The notes under the pieces: generated by a model
Database searches by the model: none
Seen by the model: the letters and a program-made list of their open reading frames with translations, nothing else
Told to the model about the DNA's origin: nothing
Program-made: the position numbers and the translations under genes
Source: Sutcliffiella horikoshii
GTDB lineage: Bacteria; Bacillota; Bacilli; Bacillales; Bacillaceae_I
NCBI GenBank assembly: GCA_001636495.1
Contig: KV440964.1
Location: 3,550,666-3,614,665 of the forward strand
Direction: 5' to 3'
Length of the DNA: 64,000 bases
In this document: in pieces, positions 54,235-63,378 of the stretch
Layout: every line of letters starts with the position of its first letter
Numbering within the stretch: the stretch's first letter is position 1

Positions 54235-54257
54235 TGACCAAATGGATATTCCGGTCA
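54235..54257. promoter_or_regulatory. YhgD operator candidate upstream of yhgD
   Basis: 23-bp imperfect palindrome beginning TGACCAAATGG and ending CCGGTCA, 23 bases upstream of the yhgD ATG. Confidence 0.55.
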
Positions 54258-54301
54258 ATCAGTCTTTATTGTATGCGATATTTTTTATGAAAGCAAGAAA
54301 A

Positions 54302-54340
54302 AAACGGTTCAATCGCAAATATTCGGCGACTGAACCGTTT
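54302..54340 (-). terminator. Terminator of hemEHY
   Basis: 10-bp perfect arms 54302-54311 and 54331-54340 with a T-run on the minus strand. Confidence 0.8.
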
Positions 54341-54342
54341 AA

Positions 54343-55773
54343 TTAAACCTGAACTGCAGGTTTTTTGTTCAAACTAGATAATACAGCTTTCACTGCCGCT
54401 TCACCGGAATCAATGCAATCTGGCAGTCCTACACCTTCAAAAGAACTACCTGCAAGATAAACGCCAGGCATTTCTGCTGACAATCGTTCGTTCATCTCAC
54501 GGAGCATCTTTTTATGGCCTACTGCATATTGTGGCATTGCCTCTCTCCAGCGAGTGACAATAGTGAATTCAGGTTCCGATCCGACCTCCATGATCTTGTT
54601 AAGGTCATCAAGCACAACTTTCTTGATTTCCTCATCGCTTTGGTCAACAATCGCTTCTTCTCCCACTCTACCAACATAACAGCGAAGAATCACTTTTCCT
54701 TTCGGTGTTGTGTGTGGCCATTTCTTGTGAGTCCAGGTACACGCTGTGATCGTGTAATCATTGTTTCTTGATACAACAAATCCTGTTCCATCAATGTCCT
54801 TCTTGAGTGCTGACTCGTCAAACGCCATTGCGATGGTCGCCACGGATGTGGACGACATCTGTTGCAGAGGAGCCAGATAGCCGGCACCCGGAATCAGGGT
54901 TGAAGTAGCATGATGAGGAGTCGATACAATGACATTTTCACAATCGATGGTTGTGCCATTGCTTAAGGATAACCGGTATTGATCACCACTTTTTTGCAAT
55001 GTATCCACTTTCACCGCTTTTAAAATGTTCACTCGATCCAGCTTATCCTCTAGCGCATCCACAAGTGTTTGAAGTCCACCGCGAAGCGTCTGGAACATCC
55101 CCTTTTTCTTTTGGGCAGGTGCTGGCTTCTGTTTAGGAGTTGTCTGTTTCATCCCCAAGATCAGGCTACGATATTTCTCTTCCACCTGTTGAAATTGTGG
55201 GAAAGTGGCTTGCAAGCTGAGTTTATCAATGTCCCCCGCATAAATTCCGGATAACAATGGTTCAATCAGGTTTTCCACCACTTCATCACCAAGTCTTCTC
55301 CTGAAGAAAGATCCAAGCGATTGGTCTTCTCCTCCATTGTTGGAAGCAGGCAAAATCAAATCGGCTGCTGCACGCATTTTCCCCATTGGAGAAAATAGAC
55401 CAGTTGTTACAAATGGGGACAGTTTTGTGGGAATACCCATTACAGCACCCTCTGGCATCGGATGAAGCTGCCCTTTAAGAAGGATGTATGCCTGACCTGT
55501 CGAATTGTGCACAAGCTGATCTTCAAGCCCTACTTCTTTTACCAATCTTCCTGCACTCAATTTGCGTGCCAGGAAGGAATCAGGACCACGTTCAATGGTG
55601 AATCCGTCACGTTTTACAGTTTGGATTTTTCCTCCAAGCCGGCTGCTTGCTTCAATCAGGGTAATCTCTATATCAAGATTTTTTTCTTTGCTTTCCTTTT
55701 GAAGATAATAGGCGGCAGAAAGGCCTGTAATGCCGCCACCGATGATGACAACCCTTCTTTTCTCCTCGTTCAT
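54343..55773 (-). CDS. hemY: Coproporphyrinogen III oxidase (HemY/CgoX)
   Basis: 476-residue FAD enzyme that oxidises coproporphyrinogen III to coproporphyrin III in the Gram-positive heme route (older name protoporphyrinogen oxidase). GGGITGLSAAYYL near residues 12-24 binds FAD; the C-terminal SFEGVGLPDCIDSGEAAVKAV closes the FAD site. A long linker of KPAPAQKKKG near residue 215 is a Bacillus-like insertion. Third gene of hemE-hemH-hemY, 25 bases after hemH, ending at a terminator. Confidence 0.93.
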   Translation of the reverse strand: MNEEKRRVVIIGGGITGLSAAYYLQKESKEKNLDIEITLIEASSRLGGKIQTVKRDGFTIERGPDSFLARKLSAGRLVKEVGLEDQLVHNSTGQAYILLKGQLHPMPEGAVMGIPTKLSPFVTTGLFSPMGKMRAAADLILPASNNGGEDQSLGSFFRRRLGDEVVENLIEPLLSGIYAGDIDKLSLQATFPQFQQVEEKYRSLILGMKQTTPKQKPAPAQKKKGMFQTLRGGLQTLVDALEDKLDRVNILKAVKVDTLQKSGDQYRLSLSNGTTIDCENVIVSTPHHATSTLIPGAGYLAPLQQMSSTSVATIAMAFDESALKKDIDGTGFVVSRNNDYTITACTWTHKKWPHTTPKGKVILRCYVGRVGEEAIVDQSDEEIKKVVLDDLNKIMEVGSEPEFTIVTRWREAMPQYAVGHKKMLREMNERLSAEMPGVYLAGSSFEGVGLPDCIDSGEAAVKAVLSSLNKKPAVQV

Positions 55774-55798
55774 GGTATCATCGCCTTCTTTTCTAGAT

Positions 55799-56740
55799 TT
55801 ACTGTGATACTTTCTTTAATTCTTCCATTACAACGGTTGCCATTGCATCAATAAATTCTGGTTGCGTATTTGGCATTTCCGGACGATAATATTTGGCACC
55901 AATTTCGTCTGTCACAATCTTACACTCGTAATCATTATCGTATAGCACTTCCAAATGATCGGAAACAAATCCTACCGGGGTATAAACAAAGGAAGTATAT
56001 CCTTTATCCTTGTATAGGTCCCGAGTGATGTCCTGTACATCCGGTCCTAACCACGGATCGGGAGTGTTTCCTTCACTTTGCCATGCAATCTCATAGTTTT
56101 TCACACCAGCACCATTAGCGATAAGATCTGCTGTCTCTTGAAGTTGGGCCGGATAAGGATCACCCATTTGGATGATTTTTTCCGGAAGGCTGTGAGCTGA
56201 TACAATCAGCACCGCCTTTTCACGTTCTTCTTCACTCATGGAACCGAATGTTTCTTTGACACGATCCACCCAATACTGAATGAACTTCGGCTCGTCATAC
56301 CAGCTTTCAACAGAAACGATGGAAGGGCCACCGATTTTCTCCGCTTCTTCCTGTGCGCGCCCGTTATAGGATTTAACACTGAATGTCGAGAAGTGAGGAG
56401 CAAGTACGATACTTACCGCTTCTTCTATTCCATCGGCTTTCATTTGTTGAACAGCATCTTCTACGAATGGTTCGATATGCTTTAGGCCCAGATAGACTTT
56501 AAATTCAATGTCATCTTGGGTACTGTTTAGGTATGCACCAAGTGCATTCGCCTGTTCTTCGGTGATGCGTGCAAGTGGTGATATTCCACCAATGGCATTG
56601 TAACGGTCACGCAAGTCTTGCAGCATTTCGTCAGATGGCTTTCTGCCGCGACGGATGTGTGTGTAGTAGCGCTCGAGGTCTTCTTCTTTGTATGGTGTAC
56701 CGTATGCCATAACCAAAAGGCCCATTGTTTTTTTGGACAT
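55799..56740 (-). CDS. hemH: Coproporphyrin ferrochelatase (HemH/CpfC)
   Basis: 313-residue soluble ferrochelatase that inserts iron into coproporphyrin III. The catalytic histidine is in the [12 protein letters not shown] block, and the conserved glutamate lies in the later [16 protein letters not shown] and [15 protein letters not shown] region. Length and sequence pattern match B. subtilis HemH. It lies 40 bases after hemE and 25 before hemY. No cysteine ligands for an iron-sulfur cluster are seen. Confidence 0.94.
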   Translation of the reverse strand: MSKKTMGLLVMAYGTPYKEEDLERYYTHIRRGRKPSDEMLQDLRDRYNAIGGISPLARITEEQANALGAYLNSTQDDIEFKVYLGLKHIEPFVEDAVQQMKADGIEEAVSIVLAPHFSTFSVKSYNGRAQEEAEKIGGPSIVSVESWYDEPKFIQYWVDRVKETFGSMSEEEREKAVLIVSAHSLPEKIIQMGDPYPAQLQETADLIANGAGVKNYEIAWQSEGNTPDPWLGPDVQDITRDLYKDKGYTSFVYTPVGFVSDHLEVLYDNDYECKIVTDEIGAKYYRPEMPNTQPEFIDAMATVVMEELKKVSQ

Positions 56741-56780
56741 ATAATTTACCTCTTTTCTGTTCTATTTTCTTTTTATATTT

Positions 56781-57821
56781 TTATTTATTAGAAGAATAGT
56801 CATGTACAAATGTTGCTAAACGTTTTAGTGTGTCTGGGTTGACTTCCGGGAATACTCCGTGACCTAGGTTGAAGATATAGCCTGGCTGTTCCATTCCTTG
56901 ATCAAGGATGGCTTTCGCCTTTGCTTCGATTACTTCCCAAGGTGCTAAAAGAATTGCTGGATCTAAGTTACCCTGAACTGTTTTGGTGATTCCACGTTGT
57001 CTTGCTTCTGAGATAGGCAAGCGCCAGTCAAGTCCCACTACATCTAGTGGAAGGTCGTGCCATTCGTTAGCAAGATGGCTTGCACCCACTCCAAACATGA
57101 TCAATGGTACATTTTCCTCTTTCAATGAAGAGAAAATGCGGTTCATTACCGGTTTGATGAAATAGCGGTAGTCTTCCACATTCAATGCTCCTACCCAGCT
57201 ATCAAAGATCTGGATCGCTTTGGCACCTGCATGGATTTGGGAGCGAACATAGGTGATGGTCATATCCGCAAGTTTATCCATTAACGCAAACCATGCTTTA
57301 GGCTCTGCATACATGAACGCTTTCGTTTTGTTGTAGTTTTTGGAAGGACCGCCTTCAATCATATAGGATGCAAGCGTGAAAGGTGCACCTGCAAAACCGA
57401 TCAACGGTACATTGAGCTGTTCTTTTGTTAATAGTTTGATTGTATCAAGTACATAAGGTACATCTTCTTCCGGATGGATTTCTCCAAGCTTTTCAACGTC
57501 TTGTACAGAACGTATCGGGTTGTCGATGACAGGACCGATTCCGGATTTGATTTCCACGTCCACCCCTATTGCAGGAAGGGGACTCATAATGTCCTTATAA
57601 AGAATTGCAGCATCTACGTTGTACTGATCTACTGGCAACTTTGTTACATACGCACAAAGCTCCGGCTGATGAGTGATTTCAAACAAAGAATATTTCTCTT
57701 TTATTTTTCTGTATTCCGGTTGAGAACGTCCTGCTTGTCTCATATACCATAATGGGACATGCTCCGTTTTCTCCCCTCTACATGCTCTTAAAAATGTATC
57801 ATTAAATTTAGATTGATTCAC
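56781..57821 (-). CDS. hemE: Uroporphyrinogen decarboxylase
   Basis: Decarboxylates the four acetate side chains of uroporphyrinogen III to yield coproporphyrinogen III. 346 residues with the N-terminal [21 protein letters not shown] signature and the conserved [10 protein letters not shown] and [13 protein letters not shown] blocks. The start is GTG at 57821 after GGAAGGGG. First gene of hemEHY, whose order is the same as B. subtilis. The leader contains AGTGTAAC twice, 17 bases apart, of unknown meaning. Confidence 0.95.
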   Translation of the reverse strand: MNQSKFNDTFLRACRGEKTEHVPLWYMRQAGRSQPEYRKIKEKYSLFEITHQPELCAYVTKLPVDQYNVDAAILYKDIMSPLPAIGVDVEIKSGIGPVIDNPIRSVQDVEKLGEIHPEEDVPYVLDTIKLLTKEQLNVPLIGFAGAPFTLASYMIEGGPSKNYNKTKAFMYAEPKAWFALMDKLADMTITYVRSQIHAGAKAIQIFDSWVGALNVEDYRYFIKPVMNRIFSSLKEENVPLIMFGVGASHLANEWHDLPLDVVGLDWRLPISEARQRGITKTVQGNLDPAILLAPWEVIEAKAKAILDQGMEQPGYIFNLGHGVFPEVNPDTLKRLATFVHDYSSNK

Positions 57822-57944
57822 AATGATGACCCCTTCCGTCTGACTTTTTCTACTTTTATTACGTTACACTTCTGTCATGTTACACTATACCTATAAATGT
57901 AAGGAAAGTATAGAATCAGCTCGTATTGTTCATAAAATAGACGA

Positions 57945-59597
57945 TTATTCGGGAAAAGTGGAATGTGGCAGAATGATTTCCACGGTTGATCCCATGTTCT
58001 CTTCACTTTGGATAGTCAATTGACCACCATGGTTTTCAATGATTTTCATGGAAACCATCAACCCAAGTCCGGTTCCCTGCTCTTTGGTCGTGAAGAAAGG
58101 CTGTCCAACTTTATTAATCACTTCTTCGGGAATTCCAGTTCCTTCATCCTTAATCATTAGATGGACAAACCCATCTACAGTTTCTGTCTGTATGGTGATT
58201 TTCCCGCCATCCGGCATAGCTTCCATTCCATTTTTTATGGTATTAATCAGCACCTGTTTCATTTGGTTCGGTTCACAATTCAAGTATATGTATGTGTCTA
58301 AATGATCAACTTCGATGACCACCTGGTGCATAAATGCTTCGCTTTCCAGAAATAAGCAAACTTCCTGAATAAGTTCCATCAAATTTTGTTTTTTGAAGTG
58401 AACAGCCTGAGGTTTGGCTAAAGCCATGAATTCATTGGTGATCTGATTGATGCGCTCCAATTCTTTATCCATAATCGTATAGAATTCTTTGTCTCTCTTT
58501 TCCTGGGAGAGAAGTTGTACAAACCCCTTCAACACGGTAACAGGGTTCCTGATTTCATGTGCCACTCCTGCTGCCAGCTCACCAATCACGGATAGTTTTT
58601 CCGACTGCATCAGCGCTTCTTCTGTCCGTTTTTTATCTGTTATATCCTTCATGAGGAAAACAAGAGCAAGGATAGATCCGTCACTATTTCTCACGGGAGT
58701 AACGGTGATATTCACATCAATGTGCATCCCGCTCCTTGTGGAGGTCAATAACTCAAAAGATAACTGTTTCTTCTTTTTAAATTTGGAAAGGAACACTCTC
58801 AAAGAATTAGCAGCCGTGAATGACAGAAAGCTTGTTTTGGAACCAATCATTCTTCCTTTGTCGACTTCAAACATTTTCTCATAAGATGCATTCGCCTTCA
58901 AAAGAGTACCTTCGAGGTCATACACACCAATTGCGTCGGTAGTATTATTGAAATAGGCTTCTAGATATTCTTTTGTAGACAATAGTTCAAGAGAGGTTCT
59001 CTTTTCCTTTTCTTCTGCCTTTAAAAGCATACTCCCGGTCAGCCTGGAAGAAAAAACAAGAAAAATCGTTACAAAGAAAGAGAACAAGATAAAATAGAAT
59101 ACATCCACTTTCAAATGATTGGAAAATACAAGATTAAAATAGTCGAAATAAAAATAAGAAAACGTAATACATGTTAAAATACTGGCAATTAAAATTGGCA
59201 TAATGCGATTGTAAAGAGAGGACATTATCAACGGCATCGTTAGAAAGAAAAAGTTTATAACGTCCTTATCTAAATATGCTACCACCCAAAAGGGAATAAA
59301 AGATGTACATACGATTATGTACATTCCTTCCTTAGCAAGCTTTGGGTGCAGGACAAAGAATATAACCACTCCACACCCAAGGCCAGCCGTAAGGATAATG
59401 GCAGGAAGGATTTCCGGGAAAATGAACAGGTTGGTTACAATATCCAGAAATAGCAAAGTAACATAAACGCTTAACATCAGTTTATTTTTTTTATGAATGA
59501 TATGCAGCTGATCTTGGTTCATCCTTTTTTCGATATACCACAATTCCCTCACACTTGAATAAAAGTTAGGTAAAATAGTTCCTAGTTTTAAGTTCAT
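57945..59597 (-). CDS. Membrane-bound PAS-domain histidine kinase (sporulation-kinase-like)
   Basis: 550-residue sensor kinase. About five or six transmembrane segments fill residues 40-185, followed by a PAS domain (about 205-325), a HisKA domain with the phospho-histidine near 347 (AAGVAHEIRNPVTVLKGF), and HATPase_c with N, G1 and G2 boxes (DEGTGIPEE, GTGLGL). This layout resembles the KinB/KinD-type phosphorelay kinases of Bacillus. No response regulator is adjacent, which fits a phosphorelay input kinase, but that is inference. GAGGAG lies 9 bases before ATG 59597. Confidence 0.85.
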   Translation of the reverse strand: MNLKLGTILPNFYSSVRELWYIEKRMNQDQLHIIHKKNKLMLSVYVTLLFLDIVTNLFIFPEILPAIILTAGLGCGVVIFFVLHPKLAKEGMYIIVCTSFIPFWVVAYLDKDVINFFFLTMPLIMSSLYNRIMPILIASILTCITFSYFYFDYFNLVFSNHLKVDVFYFILFSFFVTIFLVFSSRLTGSMLLKAEEKEKRTSLELLSTKEYLEAYFNNTTDAIGVYDLEGTLLKANASYEKMFEVDKGRMIGSKTSFLSFTAANSLRVFLSKFKKKKQLSFELLTSTRSGMHIDVNITVTPVRNSDGSILALVFLMKDITDKKRTEEALMQSEKLSVIGELAAGVAHEIRNPVTVLKGFVQLLSQEKRDKEFYTIMDKELERINQITNEFMALAKPQAVHFKKQNLMELIQEVCLFLESEAFMHQVVIEVDHLDTYIYLNCEPNQMKQVLINTIKNGMEAMPDGGKITIQTETVDGFVHLMIKDEGTGIPEEVINKVGQPFFTTKEQGTGLGLMVSMKIIENHGGQLTIQSEENMGSTVEIILPHSTFPE

Positions 59598-59644
59598 CTC
59601 CCGTTTCTCCTCTAACAGTACGTTTCCTCGTTTTCTCTATTTTT

Positions 59645-61843
59645 CTATCTAAAGGTGGGCCTTAAAGTATCGCTTGGTTTGCCTTCTTGTTTTGTTTGTG
59701 AATTGTATGGAACCACATAATACTCCGGCACGTTGAAAATATTAATATTTTTAATGGAATACTCATTTACTCCTGAAACTTCCCCTATCAGATTCTCCTC
59801 GTCCCCTGAAACGGAATAGATTCGGTAGACAATTCGATCATCCTCCGCTTTTGTCCATTCTAAATTAACAGTAAAGAGGCTTAATGGATGGAAGGTCATC
59901 GCCCCGTTCAAATTGATTTTCTCTGGTAGGGTGATTGGATCTTCCAAATCTGTTACACCAACAGGAACCGAAAATGCTCCGTTATCCAAACCAGCATCTA
60001 CTAGGATATCTTTCAACAATCTTGTAGGATAAGCTCCTCCTGCCGTTAAATGCTGTTCTGGCGTTGTCGTATCATAGCCCATCCAAACAGTTCCGATTAC
60101 ATCCTGTGTGTATCCAACGAACCATGTGTCTTTAATGGCCCCATCTATCCCGGGATAGTTAGTCGTGCCTGTCTTCCCGGCTAATTCCCCCTGTAAATCC
60201 CCCGCTTGCGCAGAACCGTCTTGTACCACACCTTCTAGCATTCTTGTCATATTCCAAGCCGTTTGAGGACTGAAGACTTCCTTTTCCTCTTTTTTTGCCT
60301 TGGCAATCACTTCGCCTTTTCTTGTCTTAATTTCTTTAATAAAGTAAGGTTCTATTATTTTCCCATTGTTGCCAAATGATCGATAAGCCTTTGTTAGTTC
60401 CAATGGGGTAACACCTTCCGTAAGACCGCCAAGAGCAATGGCCAGTCCATTATCAGGAATGGAGAGCTCGAGCTTTTCAAGATAACCCTTACTCTTATTT
60501 ATACCTAATTCATTCAACGCCCACACAGCAGGTGCATTCAAAGAATCTTTTATTGCTTCATACATAGTTACTTCCTTTTTATATTGATGGTGATAGTTTC
60601 TGGGCTTGTAAACTTCTTGACCATCTTGATAGGAAAGCAGCTCGTCCTTCAAAAGACTGTATGGCTCATATTTTCCTTCCTCAAGTGCTGGTGCATAAAC
60701 AGCTAGTGGCTTGAACGTAGAACCAGGCTGTCTTTTAGTAGTGACTCTGTTAATTCCTTTTGTCACATAATTCCGTCCCCCGATAACAGCTAAAACACCA
60801 CCGTTATGCTGGTCCATCATGACGAAAGCACCTTCAACATCTCCATTCGTTCCAGGAAAATATTGATCTTCCTGAAAACGTTGGAATGCAGCATCCTGAG
60901 CAGCTACATTCATCGGCACTGTAATTTCATAACCACCTCTATGTAGCTCTTCCGGAGTGAGACCGTACTTTTTTTCCGCTTCTTCTGTCACCATATCAAT
61001 ATACGTCAGATATGCCTGCTTTTCCTGGGATTCTATAATATTCAATCCAAGTGTTCTTCCCATCAATCCGACCGCTTCTTCTGCCTCCAAGTAACCATGA
61101 GTCTCCATTAAATGCAGCACAAGGTCCCTTCGACTCTTCGCTTCCTCGGGATAATTGATTGGGGAATAGCCATTTGGCGCCTTCGGAAGTGCAGCCAATA
61201 ACGCCCCCTGTTCAACCGTCAGATCTTCCACATTTTTATTAAAATAGAACTGTGATGCCGCTTGGACCCCATAGGCACCGTGGCCAAAGTAAATCTGATT
61301 CAGATACATTTCCATAATCTCATTTTTAGTGTATCTTCGCTCAAGGTTAATGGCGATAACAGCCTCTTTTGTTTTTCGAAGCCACGATTTTTCATTTGTC
61401 AGGAATATATTTTTAGCCAATTGCTGAGTAAGAGTACTCCCCCCCTCCGCTTTGCTTCTAGCCAGAATATCCCGATAAACCGCCCTTCCGATCGCTCGGA
61501 CATCAATCCCTCGGTGTTCATAAAAACGGTTATCCTCTACTGCCACAAATGCTTCTTGAACATGCTTTGGAATTTTATTTATATCAACAATTTCCCTATT
61601 TTCAAAAAAGAGAGAGGCTATTTCATTACCGTTTTCATCTACCATCGTGGTAGTGGAATCCATAATCAATTTCTTTTCATCTATAACATAATCTCCTAAA
61701 AAAATGATGAAGATATACCCCAACAAGCCAACCGCTACAATACTTGCAAAAATAAAAGGAAAAAGGAAGTACTTTTTAGATAAGATCATTTTGATGTTCT
61801 GCAGCTTCTTAATCGATAGTTTTTTCCCTCTAAATCTCTCCAA
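59645..61843 (-). CDS. pbpF: Penicillin-binding protein 2C-like (class A, PbpF)
   Basis: 732-residue bifunctional peptidoglycan synthase. An uncleaved TM anchor (about 27-50) is followed by the glycosyltransferase (EDNRFYEHRGID, GGSTLTQQLAKN, about 90-260) and the transpeptidase with SxxK in GSTFKP near residue 376, an SLN-type motif (SLNAPA) and KTGTTN near 558. It resembles B. subtilis PbpF, and the position next to the hem genes agrees. PbpF in B. subtilis helps spore germ-cell-wall synthesis. A C-terminal FN3-like tail is suggested by residues 650-720. Confidence 0.9.
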   Translation of the reverse strand: MERFRGKKLSIKKLQNIKMILSKKYFLFPFIFASIVAVGLLGYIFIIFLGDYVIDEKKLIMDSTTTMVDENGNEIASLFFENREIVDINKIPKHVQEAFVAVEDNRFYEHRGIDVRAIGRAVYRDILARSKAEGGSTLTQQLAKNIFLTNEKSWLRKTKEAVIAINLERRYTKNEIMEMYLNQIYFGHGAYGVQAASQFYFNKNVEDLTVEQGALLAALPKAPNGYSPINYPEEAKSRRDLVLHLMETHGYLEAEEAVGLMGRTLGLNIIESQEKQAYLTYIDMVTEEAEKKYGLTPEELHRGGYEITVPMNVAAQDAAFQRFQEDQYFPGTNGDVEGAFVMMDQHNGGVLAVIGGRNYVTKGINRVTTKRQPGSTFKPLAVYAPALEEGKYEPYSLLKDELLSYQDGQEVYKPRNYHHQYKKEVTMYEAIKDSLNAPAVWALNELGINKSKGYLEKLELSIPDNGLAIALGGLTEGVTPLELTKAYRSFGNNGKIIEPYFIKEIKTRKGEVIAKAKKEEKEVFSPQTAWNMTRMLEGVVQDGSAQAGDLQGELAGKTGTTNYPGIDGAIKDTWFVGYTQDVIGTVWMGYDTTTPEQHLTAGGAYPTRLLKDILVDAGLDNGAFSVPVGVTDLEDPITLPEKINLNGAMTFHPLSLFTVNLEWTKAEDDRIVYRIYSVSGDEENLIGEVSGVNEYSIKNINIFNVPEYYVVPYNSQTKQEGKPSDTLRPTFR

Positions 61844-62004
61844 AGTGGTTTACCTCCTCCTATAATGCGGGAATAATTAGTAAGTAAGGATAGTTTCAAA
61901 GGTCAGTGCACCCTATATTCTACCTTATTCTACATATTTTTTCTCGGGTTTCCCTTATTTTGTAATTATATAGCACTAATTAAACATAAAGGAGAGGGAT
62001 TAGG

Positions 62005-62520
62005 ATGAATTTTTATATGACATTCGGTACAACCGATTACTTGAACGATCTGAAGAACAATCTCGATAATGGAGAAACTTTGTTGATGCATGGCGAGGAT
62101 AATGCTGTTTTAATGCATGAAACCAATGAACAGACGAGCTTCAACTCTGGCAAAAACTTTGAAGTCCTTGATTCTAATGGGGAATTGGCAAATGGTAAAT
62201 TTGCAGTCCTTAATAATATTCCTGTTACAGATGAAGGACGACCAGTGTTTGAATATCGTTTCAGCCAACGTGCAGGCCTCATTGAAGAAGAACAAGGCTT
62301 TGCCGCAATCCGCGTATTGCGACCAACTGATTCAGATACGTATGTCATCTTGACATTGTGGGAGGATGTAAAATACTTTAAGCAATGGCAGGAGTCAAAG
62401 GCTTATGATAAAGCTCACGAGAAACGCGGAACCTCTGAAGGCGTCGACCAGAAGCAACAGATCTTCCCGCGCCCGTCCTACGTAACCACCTACTACGCCG
62501 AAATGCCTGAACAAGATTAA
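62005..62520 (+). CDS. hmoB: Heme-degrading monooxygenase HmoB-like
   Basis: 171-residue ABM-fold protein. The C-terminal half has the family pattern [38 protein letters not shown]-like strands (seen here as [19 protein letters not shown] and FKQWQES), while the N-terminal 60 residues are an extra domain seen in HmoB. In B. subtilis HmoB (YhgC) releases iron from heme and lies beside pbpF, as here. GGAGAGG at 61992-61998 precedes the ATG. It is divergent from pbpF. Confidence 0.82.
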   Translation: [171 protein letters not shown]

Positions 62521-62534
62521 ATAATGAAATCCAT

Positions 62535-62656
62535 GTTGATTGAAGTGAAAGGCGCGCAGACTCCTGCGGGAGGAAGGGCCAGGGAGACCCCGCAGGCTTG
62601 CCGAGGAGGCTCCCGGACCGCCCGCGGAAAGCGAAGCGCTTGGAACGAAAATCAAC
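62535..62656 (+). repeat. Dispersed structured repeat, copy D
   Basis: 122 bp bounded by gttgatt and aatcaac, almost the same as copy C at 30677-30800, with the blocks GACTCC, GAGACCCCGCAGG, GAGGAGGCTC and GGAAAGCG. It lies right after hmoB. Confidence 0.8.
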
Positions 62657-62688
62657 AGTGCATCAGCAAAATACCTAGAAAAACAGTT

Positions 62689-62718
62689 AACCCGCCCTTT
62701 TTTTAAGAAGAGCGGGTT
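62689..62718. terminator. Terminator between hmoB and the response regulator gene
   Basis: Arms 62689-62695 and 62712-62718 extended by weaker pairs; T-rich on the plus side. Confidence 0.65.
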
Positions 62719-62733
62719 TTCTTTATTTAAGAC

Positions 62734-63378
62734 TTATTTCTTCTCACGGAGCACTCCATGTCTGTTGGCATAGATTGCTGCCTGCGTACGATCTGCCACT
62801 TGCAACTTGCTCAATATATTGCTGACATGCGTTTTAACTGTCTTTACCCCAATGAAAAGTTCATCACTTATCTCCTGATTGGTCAACCCGTCTCCAAGGC
62901 ACATGAGCACTTCAAGCTCCCGGTCTGTCAATTCATCATGTGGGAGCTTAGAAGGAGCCCGAAAGCGGTTCATCATTTTGCTTGCCACTTTCGGCTCAAT
63001 GACTGGCTCATTTTTCACAGCCTTCTCGATCGCCTTGATGATATCCTCCGCTCTAGCGGTTTTCAATAAATAGCTATATGCACCAGCTTCAATGGCAGGA
63101 AATACTTGTTCATCATCGAAATAGCTAGTTATGATAATTATTTTGCATTCCGGAAGAAATTTAATAATCTCTCGCGTCGCCTCAATTCCTGTGCCATTAT
63201 CCATTAGCAGGTCCATCAATATTACATCCGGCTTTTCCTTTCTTGCCAATTCAATAGCCGCCTGTCCACTGGAACCTTCGCCGACGATTTCAATAGTTGG
63301 CTCTGTAATTAAATAAGCCAATAGCCCTTTACGCACCATATCATGATCATCCACTACCGCGACTTTTATTCTATCCAT
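62734..63378 (-). CDS. NarL/LuxR-family response regulator (LiaR/VraR-like)
   Basis: 214-residue two-component regulator. The receiver domain has D10/D11, phospho-acceptor D56 and K106 (SYLLKTA), with T/S at 84-85. The C-terminal LuxR-type HTH (about 150-205) has LTDRELEVLMCLGDGLTNQEI and VKTVKTHVSNILSKL. The output block SYLLKTARAEDIIKAIEKA with EPKVASKMM is closest to LiaR/VraR, the cell-envelope-stress regulators. It directly follows the partner kinase: the kinase TAG stop ends where the ATG begins. Confidence 0.87.
   Translation of the reverse strand: MDRIKVAVVDDHDMVRKGLLAYLITEPTIEIVGEGSSGQAAIELARKEKPDVILMDLLMDNGTGIEATREIIKFLPECKIIIITSYFDDEQVFPAIEAGAYSYLLKTARAEDIIKAIEKAVKNEPVIEPKVASKMMNRFRAPSKLPHDELTDRELEVLMCLGDGLTNQEISDELFIGVKTVKTHVSNILSKLQVADRTQAAIYANRHGVLREKK

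Noticed and set aside
62395-62655. 86-codon minus-strand ORF
   Set aside because: Overlaps hmoB and the dispersed repeat; no ribosome binding site.
30487-62656. CRISPR array
   Set aside because: The repeats are long, dispersed and structured, not short regular repeats with spacers.
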